Source: JAFNAG01 sp963824985 (GTDB lineage Bacteria > Acidobacteriota > UBA6911). From it: 64,000 nucleotides of DNA. Within the stretch, counting starts at the first letter, position 1. The number at the start of each line of letters is the position of its first letter. The notes below the pieces were generated by a model. The model saw nothing but the letters and a program-made list of their open reading frames with translations, was not told the DNA's origin and did no database searches. Where the stretch lies: the NCBI GenBank assembly GCA_963824985.1, contig CAWGRQ010000026.1, positions 62,001 to 126,000 on the forward strand, in the 5' to 3' direction. This document shows positions 25,415 to 34,371 of the stretch, piece by piece. The position numbers were made by a program, and so were the translations under genes.

Positions 25415-25605
25415 CTCGTGCTCCGCGCCGTGATTGGCCCGACCATTGTTGGTCGAGCAGATCAGGGTAGGAACCGAAATGTGCCCAGGATCTATATATA
25501 GAAATTGTTTATAGAGTTTTTACCGCGTCCCCGCAGATTGTCTCATCTAAAGATGGCAACATTTTATTCCGGTAAGAATGGATCCCTTTCAAACCGGCAC
25601 TAACA

Positions 25606-25906
25606 AATGCCCTCTTCATCAATTCACCCAGGAGTAATTCCTGGGCCGGGACCCGCTTTTCCCCTTCCCGATTCCGGCCGGTTTCCCAGCCGGGCAGCCG
25701 GCATGAGTCCGGGTAGGATTCAGCTCACGTTCCGGAATCACCAGGGGCCGGATCGACGCCGTCGACGCCAGCACCCCATGGTACCTGACCATATGGAACC
25801 GTGGTGCCGGAACCAAGGCGGCAAGCCGTTCGATCAGATCGAGCGGTTCGAACACCAGGGCAGCCGCTCGGCAGAAGTCTGCCCGTGTGCATAGCCGTCC
25901 GTGCAT
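25606..25906 (-). pseudogene. IS91-family transposase fragment
   Basis: The minus frame reads FEPLDLIERLAALVPAPRFHMVRYHGVLAS then a Pro-rich linker and PRNYSWV, matching the C-terminal third of IS91 transposases such as the one at 22277. Near 25620 the frame breaks, and the next frame gives ELMKRAF before meeting the IS21-like end at 25605. A degraded relative, not a copy, of the split IS91 gene. Confidence 0.85.
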
Positions 25907-25910
25907 TGCC

Positions 25911-26337
25911 GAGGAACTAAAGGGATAACCCGGTCCTTTTTCTCCTCAGCATCCGGAATGCGTCCGTCAGTCTATCGAGATCGGACGAAAATGTTCCGCC
26001 ATTCTGACCCCAACCTGCGGAAATAGCGCATTTGATCTACGGCGGAGAAAATTTCACCATACGCGATCAAGCTCGCCCTGGCGGACATCGAACACATCCG
26101 CCGCGGCCTGCGCGGAGGGTATGCCGGTGAGAAGTTACAGGTGGGCGAAGCGGCATGCGCCTCCTGCGGATTCGTCTTTCGCGGCAGGTCGCGCCCGGCC
26201 GCCCCTTCGCGCTGTCCCGTCTGCAGGAGCGAACGGATCCGCGAGCCTGAATTCATCATCTCCGGCGTCCCGAGGCGGGGGAATGCACGCAAAAGCGGAA
26301 CCGAAGAGTGATATCCAAACTGAGGAACTAAAGGGAT
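25911..26337. repeat. 16-bp direct repeat flanking a gene fragment
   Basis: gaggaactaaagggat occurs at 25911-25926 and 26322-26337, enclosing the zinc-ribbon fragment. Such flanking direct repeats can mark an insertion or a deletion by short-homology recombination. Confidence 0.55.
26036..26311 (+). pseudogene. C-terminal part of a zinc-ribbon regulator-like protein
   Basis: An open frame without a start codon: SPYAIKLALADIEHIRRGLR, then ACASCGFVFRGRSR, PSRCPVCRSERI and EPEFII. The paired CxxC motifs within FVFRxRxR/PSRCPxCRSERI match the C-terminal zinc ribbon of small HTH-plus-ribbon transcriptional regulators. The N-terminal HTH is missing and a stop lies just upstream at 26033. A remnant. 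Confidence 0.6.
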
Positions 26338-26380
26338 CCCCTGAACTTCTCGCCGCCCGAAAATATTCCCGTCGCTCGAT

Positions 26381-26412
26381 ACACATGAATTCGTGTATAA
26401 TACACATTGGAG
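26381..26412 (+). promoter_or_regulatory. vapBC promoter and likely operator
   Basis: A perfect -10 box TATAAT at 26396-26401 lies 19 bases before the vapB ATG, overlapping the imperfect palindrome acacatgaattcgtgt (26381-26396). Overlap of -10 and palindrome fits autorepression by VapB. I see no good -35 box. Confidence 0.55.
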
Positions 26413-26420
26413 GCTAGGAA

Positions 26421-26627
26421 ATGCGCACCAACATAGTCATTGACGACCGTCTGATGGACGAGGCCATGAAGAAGGCCGGTCTAAAGACCAAGCGGGCGGC
26501 TGTGGAAGCCGGATTAAGACTTCTGATCCAGGTCAAGTCTCAGGCTCGCGTCCGGCGTTTGCGGGGCAGGATTCGCTGGAGTGGCGACCTGAATGAGATG
26601 CGCGCGGGCCGCGTCCGGGAGATCTAG
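26421..26627 (+). CDS. vapB: VapB-family antitoxin
   Basis: 68 residues. MRTNIVIDDRLMDEAMKKAG followed by LKTKRAAVEAGLRLLIQ is the VapB (DUF2191-type) ribbon-helix-helix DNA-binding domain. The C terminus RIRWSGDLNEMRAGR with its Trp is the toxin-binding tail of this family. GGAGG lies upstream at proper spacing. The vapC start follows 5 bp after its stop. Confidence 0.93.
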   Translation: MRTNIVIDDRLMDEAMKKAGLKTKRAAVEAGLRLLIQVKSQARVRRLRGRIRWSGDLNEMRAGRVREI

Positions 26628-26632
26628 CCGCC

Positions 26633-27037
26633 ATGGTAATCGTCGACTCCAGCGTGTGGGTGGATTACCTGCGAGGCGTTTCCACTCCGCAGACGAATTG
26701 GATTCATCGAGAAATCGACGTCCAGCGCCTGGGCATCCTGGACCTGATCCTCTGTGAAGTGCTGCAGGGTGTTGTCGAGGATCGGAAATTTGCCGAAGTG
26801 CATCGAAGTCTGCTGGCGCTGGAGGTCTTTGCCACAGGCGGCATCGAATTGTCCGTGGCAGCGGCACAAAACTATCGAGCCTTGCGGGCCCGAGGAAAAA
26901 CGGTCCGGAAGACTGTGGATTGCCTCATCGCAACATTTTGTATCCTCAACGATCATGTCCTCCTGCATGCCGACAGCGATTTTGACCACTTCGAGAAGGA
27001 GCTCGGATTGAAAACCCTTCATCCCGAGCATGCATAG
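26633..27037 (+). CDS. vapC: VapC-family PIN toxin
   Basis: 134 residues. PIN acidic residues lie in IVDSSVWVDYLRG (Asp5), LCEVLQGV (Glu), KTVDCLIATFCI (Asp) and LLHADSDFDHF (Asp). VapC toxins are metal-dependent RNases that cut tRNA or rRNA; VapB neutralises them. The operon is compact and both genes look intact. Confidence 0.94.
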   Translation: MVIVDSSVWVDYLRGVSTPQTNWIHREIDVQRLGILDLILCEVLQGVVEDRKFAEVHRSLLALEVFATGGIELSVAAAQNYRALRARGKTVRKTVDCLIATFCILNDHVLLHADSDFDHFEKELGLKTLHPEHA

Positions 27038-27058
27038 GTCCGGCGGGTCATAAGACGT

Positions 27059-27241
27059 AAAACAGTGACAGGCTACTGGAGTGCGCCCCAGCAGCCTATC
27101 GCTCGCATCGAGGGAGCACTGGCAAACCTCGGCCACGAGATCTCAGATTCTACCGTCGGCACCATCCTCAGAGCCCACGGCATCGACCCGGCACCGGATC
27201 GAAGACGACAGACTACCTGGAGGAGCTTCCTCAAGGCATGA
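27059..27241 (+). pseudogene. integrase-type transposase fragment (middle part)
   Basis: The frame YWSAPQQPIARIEGALANLG, then HEISDSTVGTILRAHGIDPAPDRRRQTTWRSFLKA corresponds to the helical region before the DDE core in integrase-core transposases (the type whose N terminus is LALRQQLGVLKRKH). No start and no catalytic core. The N-terminal part of the same family occurs as another scrap at 54954-55091. Confidence 0.7.
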
Positions 27242-27515
27242 AAGCCTCAGTTTCGTGCAGCACTTGCCGGCCGGATTTCCGCCTCGGACGGAAGCAACTC
27301 GTAGTATGATTCAACCTCGTTGAATGGCGCGTTTCCGGCCGCCGGGAGACGCGCTCACATGGCCGGGCCAACGATGCTAACGCGGTCGAGCTTCCCACTT
27401 GTCGTGCAGCTGGTGCGTGACGCGGGAGGGGACGACAGTCATCAGCCGCGGGACCGCCGGATCGGCGACTCTCCGTACCTATTGATTTCAGACGAGCTTT
27501 TTTTAAGGAGATGTC

Positions 27516-29072
27516 ATGCGTCTGTTTCGTAACCTCCGGGCACGAACGTGGGAGCGATGGCTCTTTCAACTCGCGGGGCTGGCAGCATTGATCTGGTTCC
27601 TTCTCCGCGTTATCGAGAAACCCAGCCGCGCCTTCTACCCTTGCCAGCGCGCCGCCTTCCCTATCGCCTCCGCCTTCGTCATCAGCCTGGTCAGCGGCCT
27701 GACCGCCTCCGCCCTCGCGTTTCGCCGCATCTGGGGCTTCGCCGCCGTCCTGATGATCGCTGGCGCGGGCCTGTTTTTCCTCGGGCAGAACCTGAGCGTC
27801 ACCGCCCAGACCGCCGCTCAGACCGCCTCCGAGCAACCCGCATCCTGGACCCCCTCCGACCCTCCCAATGCGCCCATCGGCGACGCCAAGGGCATCTTCC
27901 CCGGCCGCGTCACCTGGATTCGCGACCTCCGCGCCACATCCTGGGACGGCCAGACCGGAAATTGGTGGGATGATAAGAACATCAACCAGGAGGTCCTCAA
28001 CGGCATGCTCGTCAAATCCCTTCGCGCCCTGGCCGGCGCCCGCAGCGAAGCCGCCGCGTGGGATAAATTGTTCCGTTCCTACAACAAGACCCACGGCCGT
28101 GGCGACAAGGGATATGCCCCCGGGGAATTGATTGCCGTCAAGATCAACCTCAATAACTCGTCGCGTGTCGAGGACGTGGACAATGACAAGGACGCTCCGC
28201 CGCCCATGATTCGCGCCCTGCTTGAACAACTTGTCAATGTAGCCAAGGTCCCGCAGAAGCAAATCGTGATCTATGATGCCACCCGCGTGATTCCGAACCG
28301 CATCTACGATCCGCTGCACATGGAATTCCCGGAAGTGCGGTTCATGGATCGTACCGGCGCCAACGGCCGCGAAGCGCCGCAATGGGTCGCCAATGCAATT
28401 ACGTACACCTCGCCGGACGTCAGACTCGGCAATTCCCTGCCCCAGGCCGTCGTCGATGCCACCTATCTCATCAACCTGGCGTTGCTCAAGGGCCATGAAA
28501 TCTCCGGTGTGACGCTGTGCGCCAAGAATCACTTTGGTACCATCCAGTATCCCTCCCGCGGCCACGCCGATGTGGCCAACGAATACGCCCATCCCATCGG
28601 CAGCTACAGCGCGTATGTGGACCTCATGGGCTCCCCCAATCTCGGCGGCAAAACCATGCTGTATCTGCTGGACGGTCTCTACGGCACTTACACAAATGTC
28701 GGCCAAGTTACCGAAAAAGACCGCTGGAAAAATCTCTTTAACAACGAATGGTCGGCCAGCCTCTTCCTCTCGCAGGACCCCGTCGCCATCGATTCGGTCG
28801 GCCTTGACTTTCTCCGCGCCGAATGGGGCTTCGATCTCGGGTTCAGCGGCGCCCGGGCGTACCCTAAGGGTTCCATCGTCAACAGTGATGATTACATGAT
28901 CGAAGCCGCCTCCGGCACGAACAACTCCCGTGGCGCCTACAAACCCAACGGCAAGGAAATCGGCAGCCTCGGCGTGCACGAACACTGGAGTAACGCGAAA
29001 GACAAGAAGTACAGCCGCAATCTCAAGTCCAAGGGAAAGGGCATCGAACTATTCACCGTGGCGCCGAAATAA
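27516..29072 (+). CDS. membrane-anchored DUF362 protein
   Basis: 518 residues with AAGGAG 5 bases before ATG 27516. Two N-terminal membrane segments (about 15-35 and 48-95) lead into a soluble domain beginning KGIFPGRVTWIRDLRATSWDG. The DUF362 core includes ELIAVKINLNN, QKQIVIYDATRVIPNRIYDP, LINLALLKGHEISGVTLCAKNHFGTI and LSQDPVAIDSVGLDFLRAEW. The related four-cysteine ferredoxin motif of some DUF362 proteins is not present. Activity is unknown. Single gene between integrase scraps on the left and repeats on the right. Confidence 0.85.
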   Translation: MRLFRNLRARTWERWLFQLAGLAALIWFLLRVIEKPSRAFYPCQRAAFPIASAFVISLVSGLTASALAFRRIWGFAAVLMIAGAGLFFLGQNLSVTAQTAAQTASEQPASWTPSDPPNAPIGDAKGIFPGRVTWIRDLRATSWDGQTGNWWDDKNINQEVLNGMLVKSLRALAGARSEAAAWDKLFRSYNKTHGRGDKGYAPGELIAVKINLNNSSRVEDVDNDKDAPPPMIRALLEQLVNVAKVPQKQIVIYDATRVIPNRIYDPLHMEFPEVRFMDRTGANGREAPQWVANAITYTSPDVRLGNSLPQAVVDATYLINLALLKGHEISGVTLCAKNHFGTIQYPSRGHADVANEYAHPIGSYSAYVDLMGSPNLGGKTMLYLLDGLYGTYTNVGQVTEKDRWKNLFNNEWSASLFLSQDPVAIDSVGLDFLRAEWGFDLGFSGARAYPKGSIVNSDDYMIEAASGTNNSRGAYKPNGKEIGSLGVHEHWSNAKDKKYSRNLKSKGKGIELFTVAPK

Positions 29073-29239
29073 ATCCTGCGCGCCGTTTTGTAAGTCAAGA
29101 CGCTGGCCATGATCGAGGTGATGAAGGAGGCGGGTGGCGGTTACCTGCGCGGGGAGGTCCCGACGGTGGGTAGTGTGTGGTGGTTTCCTTTGACTCAATG
29201 ACAGGAAACACTCCCCTGTTGGTAGCGCCATTTAAAAAA

Positions 29240-29276
29240 TCAGTGGAATCCGTGAAATCCGTGGCGTTTTTTCGCT
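29240..29276. repeat. short copy of the ccacggatt repeat end
   Basis: tcagtggaatccgtgaaatccgtggcgtttttt is the same terminal motif as the units at 4968 and 5168, without the core. Confidence 0.6.
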
Positions 29277-29314
29277 GCCTCTGACCCCATGCCTGACCCG
29301 TTATCAAAAGCCAA

Positions 29315-29436
29315 CAGGCTTCCCACTCCCCGATCCAGGTCCCGGATAGAGCCCTGTTCGATTCCGACGCCGCTCCGTCTTCCACCAAGACGCTTTACGT
29401 CACGGATCAATCTGAAATCGGGGAATGGGAAGCCTG
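29315..29436. repeat. 19-bp near-perfect inverted repeat
   Basis: caggcttcccactccccga at 29315-29333 pairs with tcggggaatgggaagcctg at 29418-29436 (one mismatch). Gene-free stretch 29073-29749. Possibly the ends of a small degraded element. Confidence 0.55.
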
Positions 29437-29449
29437 TCCTCCTGCTCCC

Positions 29450-29466
29450 ATACCACATTGTGGTAT
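29450..29466. promoter_or_regulatory. 17-bp perfect palindrome, operator-like
   Basis: ataccaca-t-tgtggtat. Such short perfect palindromes are typical of repressor or antitoxin binding sites, but the nearest start (29750) is 280 bp away and no antitoxin gene follows. Probably an orphan operator. Confidence 0.4.
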
Positions 29467-29749
29467 GATATTATTTTCCAGGTCGAGGGGGATTGTCAAC
29501 AGAGTTTTTTCGTTTGCGGAATGGTCGCAGGAGGATTCTTCGGGGAACCTCGCATACTTGATCCCTTTCGCGGTGTGTTAGGATTTGGCGGTTGGGTTCC
29601 GAAGTGCCGGGCAGAAAACGGAATCGTCCGGGACCTTCATGCGACGACAATGGGCTTCCTCCCCGAGCGATTACTAGTTGGGGAGCACGTTTACGGTGAC
29701 GGTGCAATCTCATGCAGATGAATGCCGCCAATCGAAACAAGGGTCGGGA

Positions 29750-30139
29750 ATGAAAAAACAGGAATTTTCGGAATTCCGCCGCTATCTGGGAAAAACGCAA
29801 GTCGAGATGGCACGTCTGTTGGGCACCTCGCTGAAATCGATCCAGAGTTTCGAGCAGGGTTGGCGAAACATTCCGGTTCACATCGAACGGCAGCTCTTCC
29901 TGCTTCTGGCCATGAAATCGATCCCCTCCCGGAAAGACCGGCCATGCTGGGTTGCGCAGCGTTGCCCGCCTTCCGTCCGGCAGGATTGCCCCGCCTGGGA
30001 GTTCCAGGCCGGACACCTGTGCTGGTTCATCAACGGAACCATCTGCCATGGTCAAACCCAGGTGAACTGGAAGATGAAAATGAAGATTTGCCGCGAGTGC
30101 GCTGTGTTTCGGGGCATGCTGCCCGTGCTCGCTGAATAA
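29750..30139 (+). CDS. HTH (XRE-like) protein with C-terminal Cys-rich domain
   Basis: 129 residues from ATG 29750. Residues 1-55 are an XRE-type helix-turn-helix (EFRRYLGKTQVEMARLLGTSLKSIQSFEQGWRNIP). The C-terminal domain has the ordered cysteines PCWVAQRCPPSVRQDCPAWEFQAGHLCWFINGTICHG and ICREC, likely binding a metal or an iron-sulfur cluster. I recall similar HTH proteins with paired Cys-Trp motifs in Deltaproteobacteria. The role is probably redox- or metal-sensing transcription control; targets unknown. An in-frame start at 29678 has no family support. Confidence 0.8.
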   Translation: MKKQEFSEFRRYLGKTQVEMARLLGTSLKSIQSFEQGWRNIPVHIERQLFLLLAMKSIPSRKDRPCWVAQRCPPSVRQDCPAWEFQAGHLCWFINGTICHGQTQVNWKMKMKICRECAVFRGMLPVLAE

Positions 30140-30269
30140 ATTCGTCCCCTCCGCGGCGTACATTTGGGAGCATTTCGTGTGGTCCAGGTATATCAACTAA
30201 CCGTGCCCTTTGCCGGTGGCATCGGGCCGCAGACTAACAACCCGGGTCCCGGGTAGAAAGAGCCTCTCC

Positions 30270-30626
30270 ATGAATTCAAGTACCAGGTGTTTCACTGCCG
30301 TGGCCGGATTAATCCTGCTGGCGTTGATGGTCGCCGCGCCGATCGCCGTTTCGCAATCCGATGAGGTCCTGAAGCCGGGCGCTTACACAGCCAAGGTGAA
30401 GGCAATTGTCTGCGGCGGCTGCGGCCCGTTGATCCAGAAGACAATGACGGGGATGAAGGAGATCGAGTCCGTATCCGTCGATCAGGCCAATAAAACCGTC
30501 AAGTTTGCCGTTAAAAAGGAAACGACGCTCAAGGTCGCGGAACTGCAGAAGGCTCTCAAGGCGGCCGCCGACAAAATGGGAATGGGCGCGGATTATACGC
30601 TTTCCGAATTAAAGGCCACCAAGTAG
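30270..30626 (+). CDS. secreted heavy-metal-associated (HMA) domain protein
   Basis: 118 residues. Signal peptide 1-29 (TAVAGLILLALMVAAPIAVS). The mature part is an HMA ferredoxin-like fold with the metal site VCGGCGPLIQKTM (CxxC), then VSVDQANKTVKFAVKKETTLKVAELQKALKAAADKMGMGADYTL. Most HMA proteins are cytosolic copper chaperones or parts of P-type ATPases; this one appears to be exported. No copper ATPase or regulator gene is next to it. Confidence 0.85.
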   Translation: MNSSTRCFTAVAGLILLALMVAAPIAVSQSDEVLKPGAYTAKVKAIVCGGCGPLIQKTMTGMKEIESVSVDQANKTVKFAVKKETTLKVAELQKALKAAADKMGMGADYTLSELKATK

Positions 30627-31111
30627 AATCGCCTGGGCGGGAAACAGCGCATCAAAGCGTTCGCGGCATAAGAATGGGGTCTCAGGGCATCAGGTTCGCG
30701 AGGAAGCGTGCAGAATGCCCCGAGTCGCAAGCGGGCCCGTATTTCTCACCAGTCTTCAACCGCGGCTGCGGATTCGGGCATGTCTACTGCATTGCGCCCG
30801 GTCGGGCGCCCCGACGTACTATCAAGTACGCGTGCGGCACCCTCCGGTCGCGCGCCTTGTATCCATGCCCGTCCGCGCCGCCTCGCTCCGAAATCTGGTG
30901 AGAAACGCGGGCTAAGGATTTTGCCCGCTTCGCGGGGCAGCCCGGATCATTCATGAAAATCGCGAGCCGCGGAGAAGCCGTGTGCGGACGCAATCGCATG
31001 CTCCGGGGCCTGTGAGCTCTCGGGCGCGGAATCGGGTTCGTATCTTTGCGCGTGTTTCCGTGTCCCCGAGTGCTCAAAGAATCATCAGGATCAGTCATAT
31101 TCGGGGGAACC
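30627..31111. other. gene-free region
   Basis: GC-rich, with short palindromes such as gtacnnnnnngtac near 30814-30830. I find no coding sequence supported by family similarity or a ribosome binding site, and no clear promoter. Confidence 0.5.
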
Positions 31112-34100
31112 ATGGATACCTTCAGGTTGCGCTGGACAGGGATTTGTGTGATTTCGCTCGCGGCTGCGCTCGGCGCGACGCTGCAAACAGGAGCGGGACA
31201 GGGATCCGGAACTGAAGCCGTCCCGGCGTTGCCGTCCTTCTCGGAACCCGCGATCTCGCCGGATCGGGGCGAAATCGCGTTCGTTTCGGGCGGGGACATC
31301 TGGACAGCCCCGGTGGGGGGCGGCGAGGCGCGGCTGCTGGTATCGCACGCCGGCCGCCGATTCGCGCCCGCTCTACGCGCCGGATGGCAAGCGGCTGGCC
31401 TTCGTTTCCAATCGCACGGGGGGAGGCGACATTTACGTGCTGACGCTCGCGACCGGAGAGCTGAAGCGGCTGACCAATGACGACGGCAACGAGCACCTCG
31501 ACGCCTGGTCGCGCGACGGCAGGTGGATCTACTACTCGTCCACCAGCCGTGACATCGGCGGCATGAACGACATTTACCGGGTCAGCAGTGGCGGGGGCAC
31601 ACCGATGCAGGTGAGTGCCGACCGATATGTGAACGAGTTTTTCGCCTCACCATCCCCCGACGGGCAGAGTGTGGCCTTCAGCGCCCGCGGCAACGCCTCC
31701 TCCCAGTGGTGGCGCAAGGGGCATTCTCATCTTGACGAAGCGGAGATCTGGGTCATCCGCTTCGGGGCACGCCGGTCTATGAAAAGATCAGCGCCGGCGA
31801 CGCCAAGGAGATCTCACCGGTCTGGAGCGCAGACGGCCGCAGCATTTTTTACGTGTCCGATCGGAGCGGCGCGCAGAACATCTGGGTGCGTGCCCAGGGC
31901 GGAACCCCGCGGCAGGTAACCCAGTTCAAGGATGGACGCGTGCTCTGGCCGGACATATCTTCGGACGGGCGCACGATCGTATTCGAGCGGAATTTCGGCG
32001 TCTGGAAGCTCGATACGGGCAACGATCAGACCGCCGGGTCACGATCTCGCTCCGGGGCACATCCACCGAGCCGGTCATGGAGCACCTGAGCCTGACCAAC
32101 CAGTTCTCGGACCTGTCGCTGTCACCGGACGGCCGCAAGATCGTCTTCTCGGCCCGCGGCGAGATTTTCGCGGCGTCGGCTCGGGACGGCGGCGATGCGG
32201 TCCGGGTGACGCGCAGCTCACGCGCGCGAGTCCCAGATCGAATGGGCGCCCGGACAGCCGGCGCATCGTCTATGTTTCGGAGCGCGACGGCGAGGCCGCA
32301 CGTGTTTCTGTATGATTTCACCACATCACGCGAGACGCAGGTGACGCGTGCGGACGTCGGGGACGCGGCGCCCGGCTTTTCGCCTGATGGGAAGCAGCTT
32401 GCTTTCATTCGCGACGGCAAGGAGCTTCACGTGATGGGCGCCGATTTCAAAGAGGACCGGGTGATCGTTGCCGGGTTTATGGGGCGCGGGCAGCGGGGCC
32501 TCGCCTGGTCGCCCGACAGCCGCTGGCTGGCCTACGTCGGTCTCAACACGAAGTCGTTCCGGAATGTGTTCGCGGTTCCGGCGGCCGGGGGCGAAAGCCG
32601 GATCCTCAGCGCGGTGCCCAACGGAAGCACGGGCAACCTCTCATGGAGCCCCGACGGCACCTATATCATCTTCAACACCAACCAGCGCACAGAAGAAGCC
32701 CAGGTGGTGCGCGTCGATCTGATCCTGCGCACGCCGAAATTCCGCGAGGATCTGTTCCGCGATCTGTTCCGTGAAGAGCCGCCGCGCACCGCGGGACAGG
32801 CGGCTGCGGGCGGAGCCGCGCGCGAGACGCGCCGGCCGGAACCGAAGCCGGTCGAAATCGTCTTCGACGACATCCGCCAGCGCTCCAGTTTCCTGTCCGT
32901 CGGAGTCAGCGTCAACTCACAGATCATCAGCCCGGACGGCAAATGGTTGCTGCTCACGGCCAGCGCGGCCGGGCAGCAGAATCTCTATACCTATCCCCTG
33001 GATGAGACGGCGCGCGGGCCCGCGGTGGCCCGGCAACTGACCTCTTCGGCCGGATCCAAGTCGGAAGCTCAGTTCTCGCCCGACAGCCGCGAAGTGTATT
33101 TCCTCGAAGGGGGGCGCATCAGCGTCATCGGAGTCGACAACCGCCAGACACGGCCGGTGAAGTGACCGCCGAGCTCGATGTCGACTTCGCACAGGAGAAG
33201 ATGGAAGTCTTCCGCCAGGCGTGGACCTACATGCGCGACGGCTTCTACGATGACAAGTTTCACGGAGCCAACTGGGATGCGGTGCGCACGGAGTACGCGC
33301 CCCGCATCGCCGGCGCGCAGACCCCGGAGAAATGCGCCGGCTGTTGAACCTGATGGTCGGCGAGCTGAATTCGTCGCACATGGGGGTCGTCCGGGGGACG
33401 TGGCGGCGGCGCCGGCGGGGGGCCGGCCGTCGGCAGGCTGGGACTTCGTTTCGATCGCTCCGAGTACGAAAGCGCTGGGCGTCTGCGGGTGACGGAGGTC
33501 GTCACGCTCAGTCCTCGCCGATATTTCGAAGGACATCCGGTCCGGCGACTATCTGCTGGCCGTGGACGGGGTGAAGATGAGCGCCGGCACCGACCTGGAT
33601 GAGCAGTTGGCCGGTAAGACGGGACGACGGGTATCTCTTTCGGTTTCTTCCGCCCCGGACGGCTCCGACGCGCGCGAGGTTGTCGTGCTCCCCGTAAACC
33701 AGGGGACGGAGAAGAATCTTCTCTACCGCCAGTGGGTGGAATCGAATCGCGCTTACGTCGACAAGGCCAGCGGCGGCCGGCTCGGCTACGTTCACATGAA
33801 CGACATGAGTGAGAAGTCGCTCACCAAGCTGTACACCGATCTCGATGCCGACAATCGCGCCCGGGACGGCGTCGTCATCGACATCCGCAACAACAACGGC
33901 GGCTTCGTCAACGTCTACGCGATCGATGTGCTGGCCCGGCGGGGCTACCTGACGATGACGCCGCGCGATCTCCCGGCGGCCCCGGCCCGCTCGGTTCTCG
34001 GCCAGCGCTCGCTCGAACTCCCCACCATCCTGGTCACCAACCAGCACTCGTTGTCAGACGCCGAAGATTTCACCGAAGGTTATCGCACGCTCAAGCTCGG

Positions 34101-34356
34101 CAAGGTGGTCGGCGAGCCGACCGCCGGCTGGATCATTTTTACCGGGAGCCAGAGCCTGGTGGATGGGTCGAGCATACGCATGCCGGGGACGAAAATCACC
34201 GACAACCAGGGCGTGGACATGGAGCTCAATCCCCGCCCGGTCGACGTGCGCGTGACCCGGCCGATCGGCGAAAGCCTCACCGGGAAGGACAGCCAGCTGG
34301 ATGCCGCCGTGGCCGAGCTGCTCAAGCAGCTCGGCCCCGCCGGGCGGAGCAAGTAG
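31112..34356 (+). pseudogene. tricorn-like S41 protease with TolB-type propeller, many frameshifts
   Basis: Starts MDTFRLRWTGICVISLAAAL (signal peptide). Six- and seven-bladed propeller motifs follow (PAISPDRGEIAFVSGGDIW, LSLSPDGRKIVFSARGEI, FSPDGKQLAFI, LAWSPDSRWLAYVG), then the tricorn C1 helix (EVFRQAWTYMRDGFYDDKFHG), a PDZ part (DYLLAVDGVKM) and the S41 catalytic core (VVIDIRNNNGGF; NQHSLSDAEDFTEGYRTLKLGKVVGEPTAGW). The correct frame changes at about 31350, 31765, 32025, 32220, 32300, 33160, 33330, 33425 and 33515. Such a number of single-base indels in one gene with intact neighbours indicates a decaying pseudogene, although local sequence error is possible. The last frame alone (33562-34356) would encode only the core. 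Confidence 0.85.
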
Positions 34357-34371
34357 CGGCCGTAAGCTGGA

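Larger units (their letters stand above)
24377..25605 (-). mobile_element. IS21-like element lacking the transposase catalytic domain
   Basis: Bounded by about 50-bp inverted repeats starting TGTTAGTGCCGGTTTGAAAG at 24377 and its complement ending at 25605, with only a few mismatches. The 5'-TG...CA-3' ends fit IS21. It encodes, on the minus strand, a zinc-finger companion protein and the first about 70 residues of an IstA-like HTH protein; the DDE domain and istB are missing. Three copies of gttgttctttacaatc (from 24946, 25025 and 25103) lie in it. No clear target duplication is visible. Its right edge sits in an IS91 fragment. Presumably non-autonomous. Confidence 0.75.

Noticed and set aside
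24377..25605. Target-site duplication for the IS21-like element
   Set aside because: Flanks tatgat and aatgcc share only scattered bases; the left flank does not continue the IS91 fragment seen on the right, so a flank has been lost.
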